Assembly (NCBI GenBank): GCA_016946835.1
Contig: JACVTC010000012.1
Location: forward strand, 903,501-948,500
Source: Neocallimastix lanati (nom. inval.)
Lineage: Eukaryota; Neocallimastigomycota; Neocallimastigomycetes; Neocallimastigales; Neocallimastigaceae
Reading direction: 5' to 3'
DNA length: 45,000 nucleotides
Part shown: positions 27,692 to 37,786 of the stretch, one piece after another
Layout of the letters: each line of letters begins with the position of its first letter
How positions within the stretch are numbered: position 1 is the first letter of the stretch
Program-made: the position numbers and the translations under genes
The notes under the pieces: generated by a model
Told to the model about the DNA's origin: nothing
What the model saw: the letters and a program-made list of their open reading frames with translations, nothing else
The model's database searches: none

Positions 27692-28002
27692 TGTTAAGGT
27701 TTTAGAGAATTAAATAAAAATAAAGTAAAGAAACACAAATTTTATTTTTTTATTTATTATTTTTATTTATAAATTTATTTTATTAATTTTACTTGATGAT
27801 TTTTAAAAATTAGTAGCAAAATTTACAACTATTTATACTTTTTTTCAAGGCATAAAAGTTGTTCTTGCCACTAAATTACATTTTATTTTTATTTTTTTTT
27901 TTTATAAAAACTATTAAATTTAAATTGATTTTTATAATCAATTATATAAAATTTAATTATAACAATATAAATAAAATACATTTATAATATTAATAAAACA
28001 TA

Positions 28003-28034
<32 letters not shown>

Positions 28035-29152
28035 CTAACTAAAATATTACTAATAAGAATTTATTTAATTGGCTATAATTTTTATTACAATCTGTTAAAA
28101 TATTCAAATAAAAATAAAAATACTATTCTAATATAAAGGTTTTTAATAAAATAAAATATTTTTCAATATAAAATAAAACATTTCGATATAAAATTTTATA
28201 ATAAAAGTTAAAATATAATATATAAATTTTTAATTATCAATATATAAAAATATTATTAATACAAATTTTCATTATTAATATAAAAATAAAAAAATAAGAT
28301 TTATTATTAATATTGCTAATATAAGTTTTAAATATATAAAAATATTACTATTAATATAAGATTTAATATAAAAATATAAAGTTTAATATAATTTTTGATT
28401 TAATTTTTGATCTTTGGATTTAAAAATTTATTAAAGTACAAAAATAATAATGTACACATAATGTATTAGAAATATGTTAAGATAATAGCTGAATTTCAAT
28501 TTCAATTTCAATAATTCAGTTATTTGAATTTCAATATTAAAAAATAATAATATAATAATTATTATTAAATTAACTTTATTAAAATATTTAGGAATTAGTC
28601 TAGGCCAACTAATTACTAAATATTGTTAACATATTGAAATTAATATATATTAAATAATGTAAACACGTGATTGTCATATTAAATTAATTTCTACATATTA
28701 TATTCTTATATTTTATTTATATTAAATATTTATATTACTATCTTACTTTATATTATCAATATCAAACTTAATATAAGTTTGATATTGATACTATTACATA
28801 TTCATATTAATAATTAATATTTTAATAATTAATTATTTTATATAAATACATGTTTAAATTCTTTTGATTAATCCTTTGTAGGATTATTGTAATTTAAATT
28901 ATAGTAATAATTATATAAAATAATAATGTAATAAAATATTATTAAAATTAAATAAAATTTATATTTTAAATAAAAACTTAATTATAAAATTTACTAATAA
29001 CAATATGTATTAAATAAGAATAAAATTAAATTATTAATTAATTACTATAATTTGGCATCTTGACCTAATCGTTAAGACCAAATTATCTAAAAACTTTAAC
29101 AAAATAAATCGTAGATTTAATTAAGAATGCATTATTTAGTACATTCTTATCA
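27692..29152 (-). repeat. Element C 5' LTR, interrupted by LTR E1
   Basis: 27692-28474 plus 29107-29152 reconstitute an 829-bp LTR matching 20468-21298. The interruption is E1 with an AAATA duplication. Confidence 0.94.
28475..29101 (+). mobile_element. Solo LTR E1, nested in element C 5' LTR
   Basis: 627 bp, TGTTAAGATA...CTTTAACA, target duplication AAATA (28470-28474 and 29102-29106). The uninterrupted sequence of the other C LTR shows the empty site. An inverted relative is E2. It contains CCTTTGTAGGATTATTG, the start-site motif of the element A lineage, read on the plus strand. Confidence 0.92.
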
Positions 29153-29156
29153 AAAA

Positions 29157-29681
29157 TGTTGAGGTTCATATTAGAAAAGGAGTGTGAACATTAAATAAAT
29201 AGATAAATTAAATAATTACTAAATTACACTAAAAGAATTTATTATTACACATTATAAATTAATTTAAAGAAATATTATTAAAAATATTTATTATTTATAA
29301 ATTATATAATTATTTTATTGTTAAAATAACTTTATTAATATTAATATTTATTATTATAACAATATGGGAAACCTTTCAATTATTATTCCTATTTCATTAT
29401 CACTACTATTTCTACTATTTCTTTTCTCAGAAAGGCCCCCTTCATAAAATAATATGGATAATACATATTTTATATTATTTAATTACATTATTAAAACCAA
29501 TCACATAAATTAATTAATTACATAAATTTAATATTTAAAATAATAAAATATAATTAATATAAAAATTATTAATATAGAATATAAGAAAATTATTAATAGT
29601 AAAGAATATAATAATATATTTTTATATAATAAATTATTAAAAATTTAATTAAAAATATCATTATTATTCTATTCTTTATCA
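29157..29681 (-). mobile_element. Solo LTR D1
   Basis: 525 bp, TGTTGAGGTTC...CTTTATCA, flanked by AAAA on both sides. Near-identical to D2 (35195-35721). Its ends resemble LTRs B and F, so it probably belongs to the tRNA-primed lineage. It abuts element C on one side and LTR K on the other, separated only by AAAA. Confidence 0.85.
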
Positions 29682-30380
29682 AAAATGTAAGAATCTATAA
29701 TTATTTTTAACATAATAATTATATTTTCTTAGTTAGGTTATAATTAATATAACTTTTATTTAACTCATATTTCATTTATGCAATTAATTATAATTAATAA
29801 TTTATTTAATTATATATTGAAATTTTATTTAGTTTAATATTAAAAATTTATTTAATCAAATAATTTTTATACATTTAAAATAATATTAAATTTATTTAAT
29901 TATTCACTTAATTATTAAATTTATTAGTTTTAGTTTTCTCTCACTTATTAAATCATAAACTAAAACACTATTCTGTATTTTATCATGTATTCTGTATTTT
30001 ATCATGTATTCTGTATTCTATCATGTATTCTGTATTGTATTAATCATGTATTTTATTATTAATGTATTGTTTTATATTTTTTATGTAAAGTTCTATAAAA
30101 TAGAACTAAATAGATTAAATTTTAAATTTTATGATCGAAATAATTTTCATTATTTTATTCTTTTATTTTCGATCATTATAATAGATTAAGTAATCGGTTA
30201 ATTAAGGTTTTTCCAATTACTTCTTAAAAGTAATCGGTTTTACTTAATTAACGCGATAATCGATATGGATAGAATATCGATCAAAAAACTTATCTAGGTT
30301 TTTCTTCTAGTCTTTTCCTAGATAAGAGATTTGTTAAGATTAGAACCCCTTTTGATTTTAACCTTATTTTGACAAAAAAG

Positions 30381-30420
30381 TATAAATAAGGCTCTTGAGT
30401 TCTCTTTGAGAAATCAAGAG
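30381..30420 (+). promoter_or_regulatory. TATA box and hairpin in LTR K
   Basis: TATAAATAA directly followed by a 7-bp stem CTCTTGA/TCAAGAG. This looks like a promoter with a structured transcript start on the plus strand. Confidence 0.45.
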
Positions 30421-30658
30421 TTATTATTATAACAATTATAATATAATAATAATAACAATAAGTTTTAACATTTAAAATTTTTAATAAATAATAAAACAAA
30501 TTATTTTAATAAAACAAATTTTATAATTAAAACTTTTCCTTATCAATTTTAGTGTTTCGTCTATTATAATTCGTTGTAATAAACTCGATAATTAGAAAGA
30601 ACCATAGGTAAGTATGATTCTTTTCTAAACCTTTAATATTAGCAGTTAGAGCTAATAT

Positions 30659-31278
30659 TGTCAAAGTTTTTAGATAATTTGGTCTTAACGATTAGGTCAA
30701 GATGCCAAATTATAGTAATTAATTAATAATTTAATTTTACTCTTATTTTAAACATATTGTTATTAGTAAATTTTATAATTAAGTTTTTATTTAAAATATA
30801 AATTTTATTTAATTTTAATAATATTTTATTACATCATTATTTTATATAATTATTACTATAATTTAAATTACAATAATCCTACAAAGGATTAATCAAAAGA
30901 TTTAAACATGTATTTATATAAAATAATTAATTATTAAAATATTAATTATTAATATGAATATGTAATAGTATTAATATAAGTTTGATATTGATAATATAAA
31001 GTAAGATAGTAATATAAATATTTAATATAAATAAAATATAAGAATATAATATGTAGAAATTAATTTAATATGACAATCACGTGTTTACATTATTTAATAT
31101 ATATTAATTTCAATATGTTAATAATATTTAGTAATTAGTTGGCCTAGACTAATTCCTAAATATTTTAATAAAGTTAATTTAATAATAATTATTATATTAT
31201 TATTTTTTAATATTGAAATTCAAATAACTGAATTATTGAAATTGAAATTGAAATTGAAATTCAGTTATTATCTTAACA
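30659..31278 (-). mobile_element. Solo LTR E2 inside LTR K
   Basis: 620 bp, TGTCAAAG...ATCTTAACA, inverted relative to E1 and clearly the same family. Target duplication AATAT (30654-30658 and 31279-31283). Confidence 0.9.
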
Positions 31279-31283
31279 AATAT

Positions 31284-31934
31284 TGTTAAGTTGGTACTTA
31301 GATTAAAGGGTAAACTTGGTTGGAAGCCTTTAATCTAATAACCTTTTGATATTATTTTATTTTTATAAATTGATTTATTCAAATATAAAATATTATTTTA
31401 TTATTAAACTTTTAATTAACTATATTTTTATTTAATATGTTTTATTATAAAGTTATCAGATTATTTGTAAATAATAATCTTACAAAGATTTAAAAAAGAA
31501 TATTTTTTAGTTCTTTTATATTTTGAAAAACAATATAAAATATTTAATAATATATTTTAATAAATACTAATTTAAAGATAACAATATAAAATATAATTTT
31601 AATATATAAAGTAATAGAATAATACATATATAATATAAGATAATAAAAATATATAAAATAATATAATTAATAAAAAACAATTTTTATAAATAATATTCAA
31701 CTATATTAATTAATATAAAAAGGGATAATGTTAATTAATATGTAATACAATATTAATCAATTAATATATTAGGGGTTCAATAATGTATAAAAGGGATAAT
31801 ATTAATTAATATGTAATACAATATTAATTTGGTTATGAACGGTACAAGGATTTAAGGAGTACAAATTATATTTATAATTAAATTGTTATTTTTGTAGTAT
31901 TAAATATAAATTAATTTGTATCAAATCCTTGACA
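31284..31934 (-). mobile_element. Solo LTR J, back to back with E2
   Basis: 651 bp, TGTTAAGTTGG...TCCTTGACA, flanked by AATAT (31279-31283 and 31935-31939). The left AATAT is shared with E2. It contains an internal near-duplication of about 40 bp with AAAAGGGATAAT at about 31718 and 31788, and the CTTTGTAAGATTAT motif of the element A lineage on the minus strand. Confidence 0.85.
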
Positions 31935-32000
31935 AATATTAATGATTAATAATTTAATTATAATTATTTAATTAAATTATTACAAAAAAATTCAAGAAGA

Positions 32001-32072
32001 AGCAGCGTAGCGCAGTGGAAGCGTGGTGGGCTCATAACCCACAGGTCGTATGATCGAAACATACCGCTGCTA
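32001..32072 (+). tRNA. tRNA-iMet(CAT), copy 2
   Basis: Identical over all 72 nt to copy 1, with the same initiator hallmarks. The upstream TTCAAGAAGA and A-tract are also shared. Followed by a T-rich terminator (about 32083-32092). Confidence 0.96.
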
Positions 32073-32619
<547 letters not shown>

Positions 32620-33194
32620 TAAATAATAATAAATTAAACTATAAATATTAATAATAATAAATTATTATGAATTAATTAAATTAATTAAATTACTTAAATT
32701 ACTTAAATTACTTAAATTAATTAGAATAATATAATTAAATAAATTAAACTAAAAATCAATATTAAATATTTTTAGTAAATTATTATAATTATAAATAGTT
32801 AATTTCCTAAATTAGTTTTATTTTTATTTTAATTATATTAATAACTTTTATATTATTTATTATAAAAGAAATATATTTAATATTTCTTTAAATTATTATT
32901 ATATATTCAATAATTGTTTTAATTATTATTTTTTTTTATAATTAATTAAATTATTTTTATATATATGAATTCAATACTTTTAATTAAAATATAAGAATTA
33001 TGCTTAAATATATTAAATAGTTTATTTTTGCAAACAAATATTACTTTATTTTAATTATTAAATATAAAAGAAAGAAAAATGTACTAAATAAAAATGTAAC
33101 GATTATTAAAAATTTATTCTTAATAAAAATATTAAAAATAAAGTATTTTTATTTTTATAAATAAATAATAATAATAAGTTCAAATAATAATAAT
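32620..33194. other. A/T-rich stretch without recognisable feature
   Basis: No open frame of note, no LTR edges I can defend. There is a small tandem of AAATTACTTA (about 32684-32716). It may contain eroded LTR sequence. Confidence 0.5.
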
Positions 33195-33929
33195 TGTTGA
33201 AATTACAACTGAATTAAATTTCAATTTCAATTAATTTCAATTAAAATTATTAAAAACAAAATAATTAATAAAAATTTATAATTCATTAATTATTCTTTAA
33301 ATTTTATTTATTTTATAATATTATAAGTTATTTGATCATCTTAGGACCAGCTTAGGCCTACTGATTCTAATGATATCATATTAAACTTAAATATTATTAA
33401 TAAATAAAATATTTATTAACATGAATCATTTGGTCATGTCATCCTTGATTCATAAATTAATGTTTATGTATTAATTTATGTTATATTGATTTAATTAATT
33501 ATTAATAATTAATTACTATATTAAATATTTAAATTTAATATTATATTATATATATTAGCTAATATATTAGATTAAAAAATATAATTTATTTATATTAAAC
33601 ATATTCTTATACTAAATATTATTATTATCAACTTTATATTATTATTATCAATATTCTCAAACCTACAAAGTATAAAAAGAAAATTCAAATTTATCTTTTT
33701 GTCCTTTGTAAGGTTATAGTTAACCTATTATAATATAACTATATATTTTTATTAATAAATAAAAATTTTTATCATATCAAACCAATTATTAGTTTTAATT
33801 AAGTGTTAAATTAACAAATTTAACTTTATAACTCTTTTATTTTAGTAATTTACTTATATCTATATAGTTATATTATATAGATATATCAACCTGATTCCTC
33901 GTTAAATTCAACCTGTTTACTTTTTAACA
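33195..33929 (+). mobile_element. Solo LTR I (element A family)
   Basis: 735 bp, TGTTGAAATTACAACTGAAT...TTTTTAACA, target duplication ATAAT (33190-33194 and 33930-33934). The start matches the element A U3 start (TGTTGAAATTATAACTGAAT). TATAAAAA and CCTTTGTAAGGTTAT are present on the plus strand. It lies in the opposite orientation to A. Confidence 0.9.
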
Positions 33930-33934
33930 ATAAT

Positions 33935-34677
33935 ATTAAGAAATATTATTATTCAAACGATAACTACTAAATAGTTATCAAATATGGTGCAGGTACACAA
34001 TAAACTTCAAAAAAAATGAAAATAATATATTAGTTAATAATTTAATTTCAATTTCCAGTTTTTTTTATTTTTTTAACTCCTGATTTTTTATTAAGTATTT
34101 TCTTTTTCTTTTATACTTTTTTACTACATGAATTTTTATAATAATTTAAATTATTTTAATTCTTATTAGTATAATTATTACATGTGATTTTAAATAATAT
34201 TTTTTAAGAGTTATTTTAATAATAAAAATATTAATACTAATATAATTAATATTATCTTTAATGACAAATATTATTAATGATAAAATTAAAAAATTTAACA
34301 ATAAAATTATTGGTAATATTTTTGATAATATAATTCTTGAAACAATTTAATATTAATAATAATTAAATATAATAATAAAACAATTTAATTAATATAAGAT
34401 AATAATTATTTAATAATTAGTCATTAATCAATTTAATTAAATAATGATTTTTTAATAATTAGTCATTAATCAATTTAATTAAATAATAATTTTTTAATAA
34501 TTAGTCATTAATCAATTTAATTTGATAATTTATATAATTATTTTAAATTAAGAATAAAATTTTGGAATTATAAAAATAGTTTAAAATATTTAATACATAA
34601 AGTTATTAAACTTAATTATAATTTCCAATATTATAATACGAATTATTAGTTAGTTCCGTATCAGATATCCAAGGAAA
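33935..34677. other. A/T-rich stretch upstream of tRNA copy 3
   Basis: No gene. Contains the 42-bp tandem repeat at 34409-34523 and ends TATCAGATATCCAAGGAAA directly at the tRNA copy. That 5' flank differs from copies 1 and 2 but is matched at 36866-36904, just before element C2. Confidence 0.55.
34409..34523. repeat. 42-bp tandem repeat, three units
   Basis: Units starting at 34409, 34451 and 34493 share TTTAATAATTAGTCATTAAT and CAATTTAATTAAATAAT. Confidence 0.9.
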
Positions 34678-34748
34678 AGCAGCGTAGCGCAGTGGAAGCG
34701 TGGTGGGCTTATAACCCACAGGTCGTATGATGAAACATACCGCTGCTA
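34678..34748 (+). pseudogene. Decayed tRNA-iMet, copy 3
   Basis: Matches copies 1 and 2 at all positions except two. The anticodon loop is CTTATAA instead of CTCATAA (anticodon TAT rather than CAT), and the T-loop lacks one C (ATGAAA for ATCGAAA), giving 71 nt. The missing C also breaks the Pol III B-box. It should neither fold nor decode as an initiator, so I call it a pseudogene. The acceptor and anticodon stems remain perfect, so decay is recent. Confidence 0.85.
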
Positions 34749-34806
34749 AATGATTCATTTTTTTTATTTTATTAGGATTTTTTTTTTTTTTTATATTTTA
34801 CTATGC

Positions 34807-34905
<99 letters not shown>

Positions 34906-35194
34906 TACTATTATTACTCTATTTATACTACAAATTTTTTTTTAAATATTTTTATTTTAATAAATTATTATAAATGATTATTATTATTATTATTACTATT
35001 ATTACTCTATTATTTATACTACAAATTTTTTTTTAAATATTTTAATTTTAATTTTAATAAATTTTTAAAAAATTATTTTTATCATCATTAATAAAGAATA
35101 AAATTTTTTATTACTATTTATATATACATATATAAAAATAAAAAAAATAATAATAATACCAAATTCTATACATAGAAAGAAAGACATATAATGA
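34749..35194 (+). repeat. Duplicated tRNA 3' flank, copy 3
   Basis: Homologous to 32073-32614 with a shorter (TTA)n tract (about 34806-34915). Interrupted by solo LTR D2 at ATGA. Confidence 0.9.
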
Positions 35195-35721
35195 TGTTGA
35201 GGTTCATTTTAGAAAAGGAGTGTGAACATTAAATAAATAGATAAATTAACTAATTACTAAATTACATTAAAAGAATTTATTATTACACATTATAAATTTT
35301 ATTTAAAGAACAATTATTAAAAATATTTATCATTTATAAATTATATAATTATTTTATTGTTAAAAATAACTTTATTAATATTAATATTTATTATTATAAC
35401 AATATGGGAAACCTTTCAATTCTTATTCCTATTTCATTATCACTACTATTTCTACTATTTCTTTTCTCAGAAAGGCCCCCTTCATAAAATAATATGGATA
35501 ATACATATTTTATATTATTTAATTACATTATTAAAACCAATCATATAAATTAATTAATTACATAAATTTAATATTTAAAATAATAAAATATAACTAATAT
35601 AAAAATTATTAATATAGAATATAAGAAAATTATTAATAGTAAAGAATATAATAATATATTTTTATATAATAAATTATTAAAAATTTAATTAAAAATATCA
35701 TTATTATTCTATTCTTTATCA
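35195..35721 (-). mobile_element. Solo LTR D2
   Basis: 527 bp, TGTTGAGGTTC...CTTTATCA, target duplication ATGA (35191-35194 and 35722-35725). Copy 2 of the tRNA flank shows the unoccupied site TATAATGATATGA, so the 4-bp duplication is confirmed by comparison. Confidence 0.92.
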
Positions 35722-35734
35722 ATGATATGACAAA

Positions 35735-35811
35735 TGTTGATTATTATCTTAATTTAGAATTTACTTCTAAAAGTGATAATAATTTGTCAATTAAAAGGGT
35801 AGTTATTAACA
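35735..35811. mobile_element. 77-bp LTR-like fragment
   Basis: TGTTGATTATT...TTATTAACA, flanked by CAAA (35731-35734 and 35812-35815). The ends and duplication resemble LTR F, and it lies at a comparable place in the tRNA 3' flank. It may be an internally deleted LTR. Confidence 0.4.
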
Positions 35812-35817
35812 CAAAAA

Positions 35818-36403
35818 TGTTAATTAAAACACTACAGTTTAAAATAAGAAAAGAATATTTGTTTTTTTTTTTTATAATAAAACTTTATTTATCAATATAA
35901 AATTGTACTTTTTATTATTTTGAATATTTATATTCTTAATAAAAAATATTTAAAATAAATGAGAATAAAAGAAAATAATTTATTAAAACTTAAATTTTAA
36001 ATTTTTAATTCTTGAATTCTGATTTTTTATTTTTAAAGAAATATTTACATGTTTTTATATTTTTCTTTTAAGTTTAAATTATTTAAAATAAAACTATATA
36101 ATTATTTTAAGTAAACACTTTTAAGATAAAATAAACAATTTTGTTATTATTAATAAGTTTCTTTTTAATTAATATTAATATCAATTTAAACTGAGATTTA
36201 ATTTAAAATCGTTAAAGTAAAATAAAAGAATAATTTAATATAAAATACATTGTTCTTTAAATTAAAATAATATTTATTTAATAATTTTAAATCTTTTAAT
36301 TTATTTTTATTAAAATATTATTTTATAATTATCAATAACTAATGAAGAGGGTTATTATTCCATTTTATTGATTTTTCTTAATTTATAATTTGGTTATTTA
36401 TCA
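35818..36403 (-). mobile_element. Possible degenerate LTR G
   Basis: Starts TGTTAATTAAAACAC after an A5 run and ends TTATTTATCA, the type of edges seen in LTRs B-D, with an early T run as in LTR C. No matching target duplication (AAAAA before, GATAT after), so it may be a recombined or truncated copy. Confidence 0.35.
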
Positions 36404-36904
36404 GATATGATACGATATTTTATTTATGTATCTAAATTAATATTTATTTATGGGCAATGACAATAAGGAATTATGACAAAATAATATATTCTAATATTAA
36501 ATAGAAATAACACATACAATAATACAAAATAAAGTAATAAATATATCTTTTTAATGTACTCTTTATTTATTATTAATTATTAATTATTACATCAATTATT
36601 ATTACTACTCTCTTACATAAATATTATAATTAATTATCTCAAATATACATAATATCTCTTTTTAACTATACTAAAATAAAATATAAAAATAGCTATTTAT
36701 GTGAATTAATTTATCATAAGTATATACTTATAAATAAAAGAATTCTCCGTTTAACAATTATTATTCTAAAATTATATATATTATTATAAAATTATTATTG
36801 ACCAATAATATTTAAGTATTTCTTTAACCTAAAGAATCTACCTAAATACCATTTTTATAGTGGTCACGTATCAGATATTGATTTATACCTAATATCCAAG
36901 GAAA
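36404..36904. other. A/T-rich stretch before element C2
   Basis: No gene. The last 40 bp share CGTATCAGATAT and CCAAGGAAA with the 5' flank of tRNA copy 3, separated here by a 17-nt insert. Confidence 0.5.
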
Positions 36905-37228
36905 TGTTAAGGTTTTAGAGAATTAAATAAAATAAAGTAAGGAAACACAAATTTTATTTATTTATTTATTATTTTTATTTATAAATTTATTTGATTTTAT
37001 TTTATTTTATTTTATTTTATTTGATGATATTTAAAAATTAGTAGCAAAATTTACAACTATTTATACTTTTTTTTTCAAGGCATAAAAGTTGTTCTTGCCA
37101 CTAAATTACATTTTATTATTATTTTTCTTTTTATATATAAAAACTATTAAATTTAAATTGATTTTTATAATCAATTATATAAAATTTAATTATAACAATA
37201 TAAATAAAATACATTTATAATATTAATA

Positions 37229-37281
<53 letters not shown>

Positions 37282-37768
37282 CTATCTAAAATATTACTAA
37301 TAAGAATTTATTTAATTGGCTAAAATTTTTATTACAATCTGTTAAAATATTCAAATAAAAATAAAAATACTATTCTAATATAAAGGTTTTTAATAAAATA
37401 AAATATTTTTCAATATAAAATAAAACATTTCGATATAAAATTTTATAATAAAAGTTAAAATATAATATATAAATTTTTAATTATCAATATATAAAAATAT
37501 TATTAATACAAATTTTCATTATTAATATAAAAATAAAAAAATAAGATTTATTATTAATATTGTTAATATAAGTTTTAAATATATAAAAATATTACTATTA
37601 ATATAAGATTTAATATAAAAATTATAAAGTTTAATATAATTTTTGATCTAATTTTTAATCTTTGAATTTAAAAATTTATTAAAGTACAAAAATAATAATG
37701 TACACATAATGTATTAGAAATAAATCGTAGATTTAATTAAGAATGCATTATTTAGTACATTCTTATCA
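36905..37768 (-). repeat. Element C2 3' LTR
   Basis: TGTTAAGGTT...CTTATCA. Includes a TTTTATTTTATTTTATT pentamer repeat (about 36992-37020) and a 44-nt T run (37233-37276). TATAAATA on the element strand as in C. Confidence 0.94.
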
Positions 37769-37786
37769 AGATGCCCCGACGAAGAC
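37769..37786 (-). other. Element C2 polypurine tract region
   Basis: Same GTCGGGGCATCT as element C, between pol stop and LTR. Confidence 0.7.

Larger units (their letters stand above)
20468..29152 (-). mobile_element. Element C: complete Ty3/Gypsy retrotransposon
   Basis: LTRs are 20468-21298 (831 bp) and 27692-29152; the latter is 829 bp after removing nested LTR E1 and its duplication. They appear identical except for homopolymer length. Internal parts in element order: PBS, 1.44 kb leader with hairpin array, Gag, frameshift signal, Pol, polypurine tract. The flanks are A-rich (AAAAA before, AAAA after), so the target duplication is 4-5 bp of A. It is closely related to C2 (36905 onward), with most of the protein sequence identical. 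Confidence 0.95.
29686..31984 (+). mobile_element. Probable LTR K, interrupted by E2 and J
   Basis: Begins TGTAAGAATC and ends AATTATTACA, giving 5-bp terminal inverted repeats TGTAA/TTACA. The flanks are AAAA and AAAAAA. Without E2, J and duplications it is about 1.0 kb. On the plus strand it has TATAAATAA (30381-30389) followed at once by a CTCTTGA/TCAAGAG hairpin (30392-30420), a CTTATCTAGG/CCTAGATAAG inverted repeat (about 30288-30328), and a 20-bp repeat around ATCATGTATTCTGTATT (about 29968-30055). No gene. It does not resemble the other LTRs and its lineage is unknown. Confidence 0.6.

Noticed and set aside
29103-30658. E1 and E2 as the terminal repeats of one element
   Set aside because: They are inverted relative to each other, each has its own distinct 5-bp duplication (AAATA and AATAT), and the DNA between them belongs to elements C, D1 and K.
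33180-33934. Element-internal coding sequence near LTR I
   Set aside because: The 735-bp segment is bounded by its own ATAAT duplication and contains no open frame, so it is a solo LTR.
34678-34748. Copy 3 as a functional tRNA-Ile(TAT)
   Set aside because: It keeps all initiator hallmarks (A1-U72, GGG/CCC anticodon stem) and lacks a T-loop base, so an isoleucine role is not credible.
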